A stretch of DNA of 64,000 bases. It comes from an uncultured Dechloromonas sp. Lineage in GTDB: Bacteria; Pseudomonadota; Gammaproteobacteria; Burkholderiales; Rhodocyclaceae. The stretch lies in assembly GCF_945957265.1 (NCBI RefSeq), contig NZ_CAMFKO010000018.1:1-64000 (forward strand). The letters run 5' to 3'. The stretch's first letter is position 1, and each line of letters begins with the position of its first letter. Positions 7,879-16,025 of this stretch are shown here, piece after piece. The notes beneath the pieces are model-generated. The model worked only from the letters and a program-made list of their open reading frames with translations. It ran no database searches and was not told where the DNA came from. The position numbers and the translations under genes are program-made.

Positions 7879-7914
7879 AAAATGCCCAGTCCGCCAATAA
7901 GCGGAACTGGGCAT
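7879..7914 (-). terminator. Intercistronic terminator-like hairpin upstream of yqaJ-type gene
   Basis: ATGCCCAGT (7882-7890) pairs with ACTGGGCAT (7906-7914), extended by CCGC/GCGG with one bulged A and a 6-base loop. On the minus strand it is followed by a short T run, then by the AAGGAG site of the gene starting at 7856. The same arrangement recurs at 6772-6818. Confidence 0.6.
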
Positions 7915-7954
7915 GTACGAGGTATGAATGATGAAACGCGGATTCAGGCAATGA

Positions 7955-8923
7955 TCAGGCGACAAGTTGCAGGGCCGTATCGAGAGCGCGTTGTTTGAGG
8001 ACAGCCCCCTGGCCGAACCAGGCGGAGTCCATGCGGTACTCGGTGCTGCGAGCACGGCGTTCATGATCGACGTACTCGGTGACGGCATTGAGCAGCCCCC
8101 AAGCAGTGCCCTTGGCTGCTTCCAACTCAGCTCCCTTACCTTGGCCGTCGTAGAGGGCTTGTACCCGCTTCAGGGCACGTTCGTTGGCGAGCCCAGCCGG
8201 ATCGATAGCTCCTGGCTGGACATCGCACATCACGCGCAGGAAGTAGTTCATAGCCTCGTGCGACTTCACTTTGCGTTCGGCCAAGGTACGCATGCGATAC
8301 ATAAAGCTGTCATATTGGGAGACAGCGATACCGAGTTGCTGTTTGACCGCTTGCGGATCGAAACGGGTGCTGTGCGGTACCTTGATGGCCTGGCTGGCAC
8401 CATTTACGGCGATGGTCAGTGTGTTATTGCAGACGACACGGACGGTCGTGGGGGTTGCCGTGGTGGCGAGGGTGCCGTCACACGACGTGGCTAACAATAG
8501 GTAGCCCTCTACTTGGTCGTTACCCTTCAAGGCAGTGGATTGACCGGTCTTGGCCAGCGCCCAGAATTTCTTGCCACCTTTCAATACACCGGCCGTCTCC
8601 AGCCGGTAGCCGGAAACGTCGGTGAGATCACGATAGAACTCCAACACCTCCTTGGGTTGAACGACCTGATAGCGCTGCGAAACGACCGACAGGGCTTCCT
8701 TGGTATCCGAGCGATAGAGCACCTTCTGATCTTCGAAGGAATGGATGATGCCGAGACTGCCAATGCTGTCAGCCATGAAACGGACCGGGGATTCCTGGAT
8801 GGTCCAGTCCATGCCGGCAGATTTAGCCCAGACTTCGATGGGTTGTTTGGCCGGAAGACGATTGCCGAGGCCATGCCACGGTTCGGCGCCGACATAGGCC
8901 ATTTGTTGGACGAGGTGTGCCAT
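7955..8923 (-). CDS. DUF932 domain protein (phage/plasmid-related)
   Basis: A 322-residue protein of the DUF932 family (phage/plasmid-like proteins, also modelled as TIGR03299). It has the typical start MAHLVQQMAYVGAEPWHGLG, a central region VVQPKEVLEFYRDLTD and the RVVCNNTLTIA segment around residues 155-165. The ATG at 8923 follows GAAAGGAAA; the longer frame to 9055 has no ribosome site. The family's molecular role is unknown. Its steady association with YqaJ-type nucleases in mobile elements, repeated here, suggests a part in single-strand annealing or DNA processing, but this is inference. Confidence 0.87.
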   Translation of the reverse strand: MAHLVQQMAYVGAEPWHGLGNRLPAKQPIEVWAKSAGMDWTIQESPVRFMADSIGSLGIIHSFEDQKVLYRSDTKEALSVVSQRYQVVQPKEVLEFYRDLTDVSGYRLETAGVLKGGKKFWALAKTGQSTALKGNDQVEGYLLLATSCDGTLATTATPTTVRVVCNNTLTIAVNGASQAIKVPHSTRFDPQAVKQQLGIAVSQYDSFMYRMRTLAERKVKSHEAMNYFLRVMCDVQPGAIDPAGLANERALKRVQALYDGQGKGAELEAAKGTAWGLLNAVTEYVDHERRARSTEYRMDSAWFGQGAVLKQRALDTALQLVA

Positions 8924-9060
8924 GAGATTTCCTTTCGGGAATGAATGCGCGCAGCCGCTCAACCGGATGCACGGCAGAGACGGGAGGCGTTGAATGAATG
9001 GGAGGAAAGACGAGAACTGCGATGCCGTCCATTGCAGACGGCAGAGGTCAACCAAGCCGA

Positions 9061-9408
9061 TCAGTACGTGGTCGACTCGGGTGCGGTGAGGCTAAAACAG
9101 TGGCCGCAAGCAAGGCAGCGGTAGTTATCGAGGATGCGACGGTCGACGAGTTCGCCCAATCGGGCACCGGACAGGCCACCGGCCGTGCCGCCGACCACGG
9201 CGCCGAAGAGCGCACCGAGGACACCGCCGAAGAGCATGCCTGGCGGACCGGCGACGAGGCCGACGGTCATGCCAATTTCGATACCAGACAGGCTACCGGT
9301 AGCGCCACCGACACAGCCGCCAACCGTGCCGATCAGGCCGGCAGTCTTACGGGCGCGATTGCGGGTGGTGATACGTGCAGAGTGACAGTTTGGGCATTGA
9401 TTGTTCAT
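9061..9408 (-). CDS. Glycine-zipper membrane protein with a split zinc ribbon
   Basis: A 115-residue protein. It begins MNNQCPNCHS (C5, C8) and ends near YRCLACGHCF (C98, C101, extra C104). Between the two CxxC halves lie about 65 residues of glycine-zipper sequence (GLIGTVGGCVGG ... GALFGAVVGGTAGG), likely two membrane-crossing hairpin helices. If the halves pair, a single zinc ribbon would be closed by the membrane segment. The ATG at 9408 follows CAGGAGT. It is the first gene of the minus-strand DUF932/YqaJ group, 137 bp upstream of DUF932, with a 7-bp hairpin (9023-9043) in the gap. Not a family I can name; the function is unknown. Confidence 0.7.
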   Translation of the reverse strand: MNNQCPNCHSARITTRNRARKTAGLIGTVGGCVGGATGSLSGIEIGMTVGLVAGPPGMLFGGVLGALFGAVVGGTAGGLSGARLGELVDRRILDNYRCLACGHCFSLTAPESTTY

Positions 9409-9793
9409 TGTCTGACTCCTGTAGATGGAAAGGACGAACGAAATCAACGAATACCATTTCTGGCACTCGCTGATTTAAACGTAATGAGGAGTTAGGTACA
9501 GAGCCAGATGCTTGATTCTGGCTAATCTGCCATGTTTTGCGGCAGACGATCACCTTCTCAAGGAGGTGATATGTGACTGAAAAATTCTGAAATCTCTACC
9601 TACTCTCATAACGAGTGAGCGTAAAAATCTCAATTGGCCGAAGTTGACGTTCGCTCTTGCCAAATCATCAACACAAGTGCCCAATATCAAATAATCAAGA
9701 CCTGCAATTTAACCAGCACTACTACGAGCACAGTCAAAGTAGTTTTCCTTCTCATTCAAGAAGCTTTGAATAACAACATAGGAGCAAGCAGAA
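9409..9793. other. AT-rich intergenic region with a hairpin enclosing a Shine-Dalgarno sequence
   Basis: This 385-bp gap separates the recombination module (minus) from the small glycine-zipper gene (plus). At 9551-9572 a 9-bp hairpin (ATCACCTTC / GGAGGTGAT, loop TCAA, one G-T pair) encloses AAGGAGGTGAT, a full match to the 16S rRNA anti-Shine-Dalgarno. The next codons are ATG TGA (9573-9578), so no protein can follow. A second dyad, TTCAA-N6-TTGAA, lies at 9755-9770 just ahead of the downstream gene. No longer open frame with a ribosome site was seen. Confidence 0.6.
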
Positions 9794-10042
9794 ATGAGCA
9801 ACGAAGCAAACGCCACAAAAGCAGGAGTTATAGGTGCAACCGCCGGTTCTGCTGGCGCAGTGGGTACAGTGGCCGCAGCAGGAACCGTTACTGGCCTGAG
9901 TGCTACAGGGATAACGTCTGGATTGGCCGCAGTTGGATCAGTCGTTGGAGGCGGCATGGCAGCTGGACTTGCAATAACTGCAGCAATTCCTGTTGTAGCA
10001 GGGGTGGCAGCATATGGCATATTCAAGTGGATCAAGAAATAG
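9794..10042 (+). CDS. Small glycine/alanine-rich hydrophobic protein (82 aa)
   Basis: An 82-residue protein starting MSNEANATKAGVIGATAG, made almost wholly of Gly/Ala/Val/Thr in glycine-zipper spacing (about residues 10-75), likely two membrane helices, with the basic end FKWIKK. AGGAGC precedes the ATG at good distance. It sits alone between the integrase (convergent) and a long AT-rich leader. The composition resembles bacteriocin-like and holin-like peptides and general glycine-zipper membrane proteins, and no immunity partner is visible. Function unknown; I regard it as a real gene because of the ribosome site and the clean composition. Confidence 0.65.
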   Translation: MSNEANATKAGVIGATAGSAGAVGTVAAAGTVTGLSATGITSGLAAVGSVVGGGMAAGLAITAAIPVVAGVAAYGIFKWIKK

Positions 10043-10067
10043 AGCCCCCAAGCGTCTCCACGCAACG

Positions 10068-11345
10068 TTAAACCTGTGCGGCCTTTTTCTTCATGGGAAC
10101 TACGTTGTAATCAGTTTTTCCCGCCTCCAGAGCCGATAGCACCTTTGCCCACTTGCAAAGAGCATCCTTTCTCTCATCAAAATAATCGTGGCGGTTGTAG
10201 ATTCCCTCCACGCCTTTGATTTTGTGATTGAGGCAGCGCTCAGCAACGAATGGATCGACACCCAACGCAGCCAAATGTGTTCGTGCCGTACGCCGGAAAT
10301 CGTGAATTGTGAAATTTTCGACATCCTTCAGCTTCGGCCGTATATGTTTAGCTAGCGCTGCGTTTAGCGTGTTCAAATCAATATGCGGGATCATCCGATG
10401 CTGCATCTTGCGAGCAGGAAATACATATTTGCTGCCGTTGGCCAAGCGATGCAACTCTTTGAGCGTTTCTAAAGCCATCGGTGGTAACGGTATATCGATC
10501 GCAGCGCTTGTCTTGGTTCTTTCCTCTGGTAAGTGCCAGATTGCCTTATCCAAGTCGAACTCTGCCCAAGGGGCTGCGACAAGTTCCTCCTTCCGGACCG
10601 CAAGTAACAATAGCAACCGAATCGCATACAGATTCTCAATTGAGAAGCTTCCCAGCATGTCACGCATAGCAGCAAAAAGCTTGATGATTTCTTCGCTGGT
10701 CAGCCAACGTTCACGGCTTTCTTCTTTCCCGCCAGCGTCTGAAGGGTCAAATGCACTTGCCGGATTGTTTTCTACGATGTGCCGCTTAATGGCGAAGTTG
10801 AAAATTCGCTTCGTCCAACGTAACACATCGTTTGCGACCGTTGGTGCGCCACGTTTAACGATAGCCTGCAACATGTCGTCAATATCACGGGGCTTAACAT
10901 CTTCGGCTTTCATCTTGCCAAGCTTGGGCTTGATATCATTTTCAATGCGGCGACGAACAATGTCCGCATGCTTCCACTTGGGCAAAATAACCCGCTCATA
11001 AAACTGATCGCAGAGTTGATTGACCGTCCAGGCAGCTTTCTCTGCTTCAATCTTCTCAATGGCCTCGCGTTTTCTCTCCTGCTTTTCGCCAGCGACATCA
11101 TGCCCAAGGGCAACTTTTGCAGAAAGTTCACGTGCTGTTTCGCGAGCTTTAGCCAACGACAAAGAGGCGAAGCTCCCCATGCTCATGATGCGTTGCTTGC
11201 CGGCAAAGCGATATCGAAACTTCCATACAGGGGAGCTGGCGCTGGCTGGAAAGCATAGATAGAGGCCATCACCATCGGATCGACCTTCAAAGCGCTCCCC
11301 GTTTCTGATCCAGGCACGTATTTGTATATCCGTTAGCTTACCCAT
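10068..11345 (-). CDS. Tyrosine-type site-specific integrase (P4-like)
   Basis: A 425-residue integrase. The N-terminal arm-binding domain (about residues 1-95, GDGLYLCFPA ... KARETARELSAKVALG, DUF4102 type) is followed by a core-binding SAM-like domain (about 105-200) and the catalytic domain. Catalytic residues visible are Arg in LLAVRKEEL, His and Arg in HDFRRTARTHL, the second His in CLNHKIKG and, nine residues after it, the nucleophile Tyr in GIYNRHD. All are present, so it is probably active. It faces away from yicC, its start lying toward the presumed attachment site at 11.74-11.9 kb. The start overlaps by 13 bp the end of a separate arm-domain gene, suggesting coupled translation. Confidence 0.93.
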   Translation of the reverse strand: MGKLTDIQIRAWIRNGERFEGRSDGDGLYLCFPASASSPVWKFRYRFAGKQRIMSMGSFASLSLAKARETARELSAKVALGHDVAGEKQERKREAIEKIEAEKAAWTVNQLCDQFYERVILPKWKHADIVRRRIENDIKPKLGKMKAEDVKPRDIDDMLQAIVKRGAPTVANDVLRWTKRIFNFAIKRHIVENNPASAFDPSDAGGKEESRERWLTSEEIIKLFAAMRDMLGSFSIENLYAIRLLLLLAVRKEELVAAPWAEFDLDKAIWHLPEERTKTSAAIDIPLPPMALETLKELHRLANGSKYVFPARKMQHRMIPHIDLNTLNAALAKHIRPKLKDVENFTIHDFRRTARTHLAALGVDPFVAERCLNHKIKGVEGIYNRHDYFDERKDALCKWAKVLSALEAGKTDYNVVPMKKKAAQV

Positions 11346-11734
11346 GATTTCTCTCCGTCGAATTCGATCGTTACTGTCATGCGCTTTGCACCATGCAAGC
11401 TAACTTCTCTGAGCAGAGCAGAAAACGTTCTTGCTAACTCTTGATCGCTATCTTTACGTCGCTTGTTTCCGACGACTGCGATCACGCTCTCATTGTTGTC
11501 GATGAGCTTCCGATAGCTACGAGCCAAGTCTCGTGCAGTTTCAAGCGAAATGGTTGGGTAGTTGCCCAAGGTGAGTTTGTGCTGCTCACCAAATTGACGA
11601 AACCTGAATAGCCAAACGGGATTCTTTTGATCGGCTCTGAAACCTAGGTACAAGCCGCCACCATCGCCGCGCATTTCAAAACGCTGGTTGCTTTCAATCC
11701 ATTCGGTAATGAGTTCGTTTGTAAGCTTTTCCAT
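11333..11734 (-). CDS. Stand-alone integrase arm-type DNA-binding domain
   Basis: A 133-residue protein that aligns by eye with the first 95 residues of the integrase encoded directly after it: MEKLTNELITEWI / MGKLTDIQIRAWI, then GDGGGLYLGF / GDGDGLYLCF, NPVWLFRFR / SPVWKFRYR and SLETARDLARS / SLAKARETARE. No core-binding or catalytic domain follows. The ATG at 11734 starts at the homologous position; the longer frame to 11797 adds residues unlike the family. The ribosome site is weak. It overlaps the integrase by 13 bp, so both are probably made from one mRNA. It may act as an accessory or competing arm-site binder (excisionase-like role); that is inference. A decayed duplicate integrase is the alternative, though the frame is intact. 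Confidence 0.75.
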   Translation of the reverse strand: MEKLTNELITEWIESNQRFEMRGDGGGLYLGFRADQKNPVWLFRFRQFGEQHKLTLGNYPTISLETARDLARSYRKLIDNNESVIAVVGNKRRKDSDQELARTFSALLREVSLHGAKRMTVTIEFDGEKSWVS

Positions 11735-11743
11735 GAGGCACGC

Positions 11744-11795
11744 GTGTACTAATTTCGGATTGGTGTACTTTAGAAAAATACACGCTTCGGTACAC
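11744..11795. promoter_or_regulatory. Clustered GTGTAC/GTACAC repeats, candidate integrase arm sites near the attachment site
   Basis: GTGTAC occurs at 11744-11749 and 11763-11768 and its complement GTACAC at 11790-11795, with a partial TACAC at 11779-11783. They lie between the arm-domain gene and yicC, where the promoter and attachment site of a P4-like integrase are expected. No core crossover sequence can be fixed, because the other island end is outside the window. Confidence 0.45.
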
Positions 11796-11842
11796 ACAAA
11801 TGGTGCGCTCTAATGAGATGGTACGCAACCACAAAAAACAAA

Positions 11843-11865
11843 AAACCCCCGTTGATAGGGGGTTT
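11843..11865 (-). terminator. Rho-independent terminator downstream of yicC
   Basis: A CCCCC/GGGGG stem (11846-11850 with 11858-11862) is extended by A-T pairs. On the minus strand it is followed by TTTTTTGTTTTTTG. It is well placed for yicC, which ends at 11904, and may mark the last core-genome base pairs before the island. Confidence 0.85.
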
Positions 11866-11903
11866 ATAGTCAATATTGATTCTTTGTGAGACGACTTGCT
11901 TTT

Positions 11904-12770
11904 TTACTCCAAGTTCTGGATCTGTTCGCGCATCTGCTCGATCAGCAGCTTGAGATCCATCGAGGCCTGGGACACCTCGGTAATCGCCGACTTGGAGCCC
12001 AGCGTATTGGCTTCGCGATTCAATTCCTGCATCAGGAAATCGAGGCGCTTGCCGCAGGCTCCGCCCTGCTTCAGGACGCGCTCGACCTCGTCGAGATGGG
12101 TGGTTAGGCGGCTGAGTTCCTCGGCCACGTCGATGCGCGTGGCAAACACCGCCACTTCCTGCAGGATGCGGTCGTCGCTGGCGTTGCCCAAGGCCTCGGT
12201 CAGCCGCTGGCGCAGCTTTTCGGTAAACAGGGCCTGCGCTTCGGGAATGCGGGGCGCGACGCGGCGCACGATGTCGCGCATGGCATTGACCCGCTCGACG
12301 ATCGTCGCCGCCAGCTTGGCGCCTTCGCGGCCGCGGCTGGCCGTGAAGTCGTCGAGCGCCTCGCGGGCCAGGGCCATGACCTCCGGCCCGAGCGCTGCGA
12401 AATCGACGCTCTGGTCGCCGAACATGCCGGGCCAGCGCAGGGTTTCGTTCACGCTCAGGGGCGCCGCATCGGGCAGCTGGGCGCGCACCTGGGCGCTCAG
12501 CGCCTGCAGGGTGGCGAGCAGGTCGCCGTTGAGCTGCAGTTGCTCGGCGCGGGCCGCCGCCGCGTTGAAGGACAGGCGGCACTCGACCTTGCCGCGCGAC
12601 AGGCGTGCGGAAAGCAGCTCGCGCAGCGGCATTTCCAGCGCCCGCAAATCTTCCGTAACCCGGAAGTGAAAATCGAGATAGCGGGAATTGACGCTTTTCA
12701 GCTCTATTTGCAGCGAACCGCGATCTACATCACGGGTTTTCACTGCATAACCAGTCATACTACAAATCAT
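11904..12770 (-). CDS. yicC: YicC-family endoribonuclease
   Basis: A 288-residue protein of full family length. The N-terminal YicC_N domain begins MICSMTGYAVKTRD (E. coli-like start, so the first ATG was kept) and contains ELKSVNSRYLD. The C-terminal DUF1732 domain ends with the typical ANTLGSKS ... MDLKLLIEQMREQIQN. YicC proteins are single-strand RNA endonucleases involved in sRNA and mRNA decay. The gene is divergent from the kinase-phosphatase-rph-rdgB operon, and in many proteobacteria yicC lies next to rph. The mobile element is inserted just after its terminator and leaves the gene intact. Confidence 0.93.
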   Translation of the reverse strand: MICSMTGYAVKTRDVDRGSLQIELKSVNSRYLDFHFRVTEDLRALEMPLRELLSARLSRGKVECRLSFNAAAARAEQLQLNGDLLATLQALSAQVRAQLPDAAPLSVNETLRWPGMFGDQSVDFAALGPEVMALAREALDDFTASRGREGAKLAATIVERVNAMRDIVRRVAPRIPEAQALFTEKLRQRLTEALGNASDDRILQEVAVFATRIDVAEELSRLTTHLDEVERVLKQGGACGKRLDFLMQELNREANTLGSKSAITEVSQASMDLKLLIEQMREQIQNLE

Positions 12771-12847
12771 TATCGGGGGCTCTCCAGCTTTACAGGCCGG
12801 ACGACACGCCCGAAAATGCCTGAAATTGCATCATAACCGCGAGCTCC

Positions 12848-13795
12848 ATGGCGCAACAAGCCAATCAACCGTTACCCAACGGTCACCAACTTGAGGAATA
12901 CACGATAGACCGCCAGCTTTCGCTCGGCGGTTTTTCCATCGTATACCTCGCGACCGACCCCGAGGGCCGGCAGGTTGCCATCAAGGAGTATTTGCCCAAC
13001 AGCCTGGCGCTGCGCAGCCGCGGCGAGATCAACCCGGTGATCACGACCGAACACCTGGGCGCCTTCCGCTACGGCATGAAGTGCTTTTTCGAGGAAGGCC
13101 GCGCGCTGGCCCGGCTGTCGCACCCGAACGTGATCCGCGTGCTGAACTTCTTCCGCGCCAACGACACGGTGTACATGGTCATGGAATACGAGCATGGCCG
13201 CACGCTGCAGGAGTTCATCCAGAAGCACCAGGGACACATTTCGGAGCGCTTCATGCGCGGCGTGTTCACCCGCATGCTGAACGGCCTGCGCGAGGTGCAC
13301 TCCAACAAGCTGCTGCATCTCGACCTCAAGCCGTCGAACATCTATCTGCGCGCCGACAATACGCCCGTGCTGATCGACTTCGGCGCCGCCCGCCAGACGC
13401 TGATCACCGACCAGCCCGTCCTCAAGCCGATGTACACCCCCGGCTTCGCCTCGCCCGAACACTACGGCACGCGCAAGGATCTCGGCCCGTGGAGCGACAT
13501 CTACAGCGTAGGCGCCTCGATGTACGCCTGCCTGGCCGGCGTCGCCCCGCAGGCCGCCGACAGCCGGATGAAAAAGGACACGCTGGCCCCGGCCATGGTG
13601 CGCTGGGACGGCCAGTATTCCGACCGCCTGCTCGAGATCATCGACTGGTGCCTGAACCTCAACCATCTGTACCGGCCGCAGAGCGTTTTCGCCTTGCAGA
13701 AGGCGCTGGTCGAAGCCATCACCCCGCCCCGCCCGAAGACCAATCCCAACTGGCTTGGCCGCTTCGTGGATAAATTCAGGAATCCGCTGCGATGA
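12848..13795 (+). CDS. Serine/threonine protein kinase
   Basis: A 315-residue Hanks-type kinase. It shows a glycine-rich loop [12 protein letters not shown] (about 25-36), the lysine in VAIKEYLP, the catalytic loop HLDLKPSN (about 157-164), the DFGAAR metal motif, an activation segment ending GFASPEHYG and [11 protein letters not shown] of the F helix. The N-terminal half of the kinase fold is complete. No membrane helix or extracellular sensor follows, so it is cytosolic. The ribosome site ahead of 12848 is weak. The stop overlaps the PP2C gene by 4 bp, so kinase and phosphatase are made together. Substrates are unknown; the conserved pairing suggests reversible phosphorylation of a local target. 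Confidence 0.92.
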   Translation: MAQQANQPLPNGHQLEEYTIDRQLSLGGFSIVYLATDPEGRQVAIKEYLPNSLALRSRGEINPVITTEHLGAFRYGMKCFFEEGRALARLSHPNVIRVLNFFRANDTVYMVMEYEHGRTLQEFIQKHQGHISERFMRGVFTRMLNGLREVHSNKLLHLDLKPSNIYLRADNTPVLIDFGAARQTLITDQPVLKPMYTPGFASPEHYGTRKDLGPWSDIYSVGASMYACLAGVAPQAADSRMKKDTLAPAMVRWDGQYSDRLLEIIDWCLNLNHLYRPQSVFALQKALVEAITPPRPKTNPNWLGRFVDKFRNPLR

Positions 13796-14709
13796 GATTC
13801 ACCATCTACCAGGAAAGCCGCGTCGGCGGCCGTGCCAACAACGAAGACCGGACAACCTACTGCTATTCCCGCGACGCCCTGCTGATGGTCGTCGCCGACG
13901 GCATGGGCGGCCACCATTATGGCGAGATCGCCGCGCAGATCGCCGTCCAGACGCTGGCCGACGCCTTCCAGCGCGAAGCCCGCCCGCTGCTGGCCGACCC
14001 CTTCCGCTTCCTGCTCAAGGGCATGACCAACGCCCATCACGCCATTCTCGACTACACCGCGCGCCACAACCTGAGCGACACGCCGCGCACCACCTGCGTC
14101 GCCTGCGTGGTGCAGGACAACGTCGCCTACTGGGCGCACGCCGGCGATTCCCGCCTGTTCCTGATGCGCGACGGCCGGGTCATCGCGCAGACCAAGGATC
14201 ATTCGCGCATTCGCCTGCTCGTCGAGGAAGGCATGATCACCGAGGCCCAGGCCGCCTTTCACCCGGACCGCAACAAGATCTACAGCTGCCTGGGCAGCCC
14301 GACCCCGCCGGAAATCGAGTTCTCGCGCAAGACGCCGCTCGACCACGGCGACATCCTGCTGCTGTGCACGGACGGCCTGTGGGGCGAAATCTCCGGCGAC
14401 ATGATGGCCGTCGCCCTGAAGGGCACCAACCTCCTGCAGGCGATCCCGATGGTGCTCAACCAGGCCGACGCCAAGGGCGGCCCGCATCGCGACAACCTCT
14501 CGGTGGTCGCCGTGCGCTGGGAGGACGCCTACGTCGAAGAGGCGAGCAGCGCCATCTCGACGCAGACCATGACCCAGGACGAAGTCACCACCCGACTCGA
14601 GGAATTCGGCCGCAACCCGGCCTACAAGAGCGAGCTGAGCGACAACGAGATCGAGGATGCGATCGAGGAAATCCGCGCCGCCATCGAAAAATACAACCCG
14701 AAGAAATAA
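13792..14709 (+). CDS. PP2C-type Ser/Thr protein phosphatase
   Basis: A 305-residue PPM/PP2C phosphatase, metal-dependent and cytosolic. Motifs are GRANNEDR near residue 10, [13 protein letters not shown] (about 36-48), [26 protein letters not shown] and [11 protein letters not shown], which supply the Asp ligands for Mn/Mg. The last 50 or so residues are an acidic helical extension. The ATG overlaps the kinase stop (ATGA), indicating translational coupling and a balanced kinase/phosphatase pair. It is followed 8 bp later by rph. Confidence 0.93.
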   Translation: MRFTIYQESRVGGRANNEDRTTYCYSRDALLMVVADGMGGHHYGEIAAQIAVQTLADAFQREARPLLADPFRFLLKGMTNAHHAILDYTARHNLSDTPRTTCVACVVQDNVAYWAHAGDSRLFLMRDGRVIAQTKDHSRIRLLVEEGMITEAQAAFHPDRNKIYSCLGSPTPPEIEFSRKTPLDHGDILLLCTDGLWGEISGDMMAVALKGTNLLQAIPMVLNQADAKGGPHRDNLSVVAVRWEDAYVEEASSAISTQTMTQDEVTTRLEEFGRNPAYKSELSDNEIEDAIEEIRAAIEKYNPKK

Positions 14710-14717
14710 GGAAACCC

Positions 14718-15434
14718 ATGCGCCCCAGCCAACGCCAGCCGGACCAGCTCCGTAGCGTCAAGATCACCCGCAACTTCACCCGCCACGCCGAAGGCTCGGT
14801 GCTCATCGAGATGGGCGACACCCGCGTGCTGTGCACCGCCTCGGTCGAGGAAAGCCTGCCGCCCTTCCTGCGCGGCAAGGGCCAGGGCTGGGTCACCGCC
14901 GAATACGGCATGCTGCCGCGCGCCACGCACACGCGCAGCGCCCGCGAGGCGGCCAAGGGCAAGCAGACCGGCCGCACCCAGGAAATCCAGCGCCTGATCG
15001 GCCGCAGCCTGCGCGCCGTAACCGACCTCAAGGCCCTCGGCGAACGCCAGATCACCCTCGACTGCGACGTGCTGCAGGCCGACGGCGGCACCCGCTGCGC
15101 CTCGATCACCGGCGCCTGGATCGCCCTCTACGAAGCCTGCGACAAGCTGGTGCAGGCCGGCAAGCTGCCGGCCAACCCGGTGCGCGACCACGTTGCCGCC
15201 ATCTCGGTCGGCATCTTCGAAGGCAGCCCGGTGCTCGACCTCGACTACCCGGAAGACTCCAACTGCGACACCGACATGAACGTCATCATGACCGGCCAGG
15301 GCGGCATCGTCGAAGTCCAGGGCACGGCCGAAGGCGAGCCCTTCACCCGCGAGCAGATGAACGTGCTGATGGACCTGGCAACGATGGGCATCCGCCAACT
15401 GGTCGCCGCCCAGGAAAGCGCGCTTGCCTCATGA
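14718..15434 (+). CDS. rph: Ribonuclease PH
   Basis: A 238-residue phosphorolytic 3'-exoribonuclease that trims tRNA 3' ends. It starts [16 protein letters not shown], the family beginning, and contains [39 protein letters not shown] read as separate conserved blocks, and the active-site [16 protein letters not shown] region split around residues 174-190. The length is normal and no truncation is seen (unlike the E. coli K-12 frameshift). AAGGAA precedes the ATG at 14718. It overlaps rdgB by 4 bp. Confidence 0.96.
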   Translation: MRPSQRQPDQLRSVKITRNFTRHAEGSVLIEMGDTRVLCTASVEESLPPFLRGKGQGWVTAEYGMLPRATHTRSAREAAKGKQTGRTQEIQRLIGRSLRAVTDLKALGERQITLDCDVLQADGGTRCASITGAWIALYEACDKLVQAGKLPANPVRDHVAAISVGIFEGSPVLDLDYPEDSNCDTDMNVIMTGQGGIVEVQGTAEGEPFTREQMNVLMDLATMGIRQLVAAQESALAS

Positions 15435-16018
15435 AAAAGCTCGTCCTCGCGTCGAACAACGCCAAGAAGATGAAGGAGTTGAACGCGCTGCTGGCGCCGC
15501 TCGGTTTCGAGGTCATTCCGCAGGGCGAACTGGGCATTCCGGAAGCCGAAGAGCCGCATTGCACCTTCGTCGAGAACGCCCTGGCCAAGGCCCGCCATGC
15601 CGCCGGACACAGCGGCCTGCCGGCGCTGGCCGACGACTCCGGGCTGTGCGTGCGCGCCCTCGGCGGCGCCCCCGGCGTCATCTCCGCCCGCTATGCCGGC
15701 GAACCGAAGTCGGACGCCCGCAACAACGAGAAGCTGCTCGCCGAACTGGCCGGCCAGGCCGACCGCCGCGCCCACTTCGTCAGCCTGCTCGTGCTCTGCC
15801 GCTCGGCCGACGATCCGCAGCCGATCATCGCCGAGGGCGAATGGCACGGCGAAATCCTGCCCGCACTGCAAGGCGAGGGCGGCTTCGGCTACGACCCGCT
15901 GTTCTTCGTGCCGGAATTCGGCCGGACTGCCGCCGAACTCGATGCCGAAACCAAAAACCGGGTTTCGCACCGCGGCCAGGCCATGCAGAAATTGATCGAA
16001 CGTCTGCCGGAACTCTGA
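15431..16018 (+). CDS. rdgB: RdgB/HAM1 non-canonical purine NTP pyrophosphatase
   Basis: A 195-residue enzyme that hydrolyses dITP, ITP and XTP to monophosphates and keeps deaminated purines out of DNA and RNA. Family motifs are [13 protein letters not shown] at the start, [22 protein letters not shown] (about residues 67-75), GVISARYAG and [13 protein letters not shown] near the C-terminus, then NRVSHRGQA. The start ATG overlaps the rph stop (ATGA). It is the last gene of the operon before a 10-bp hairpin. Confidence 0.96.
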   Translation: MKKLVLASNNAKKMKELNALLAPLGFEVIPQGELGIPEAEEPHCTFVENALAKARHAAGHSGLPALADDSGLCVRALGGAPGVISARYAGEPKSDARNNEKLLAELAGQADRRAHFVSLLVLCRSADDPQPIIAEGEWHGEILPALQGEGGFGYDPLFFVPEFGRTAAELDAETKNRVSHRGQAMQKLIERLPEL

Positions 16019-16025
16019 GTCGTCC

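Noticed and set aside
7879-9043. A CRISPR array or tandem repeat in the hairpin-rich island
   Set aside because: The hairpins differ in sequence and are not regularly spaced.
6849-9408. A complete phage-type annealing recombination system
   Set aside because: Only the YqaJ-type exonuclease is recognisable. No RecT, Bet or single-strand-binding protein is encoded in the window.
11735-11903. A tRNA or tmRNA gene as integration target
   Set aside because: No cloverleaf or CCA-type 3' end is visible between the integrase genes and yicC.
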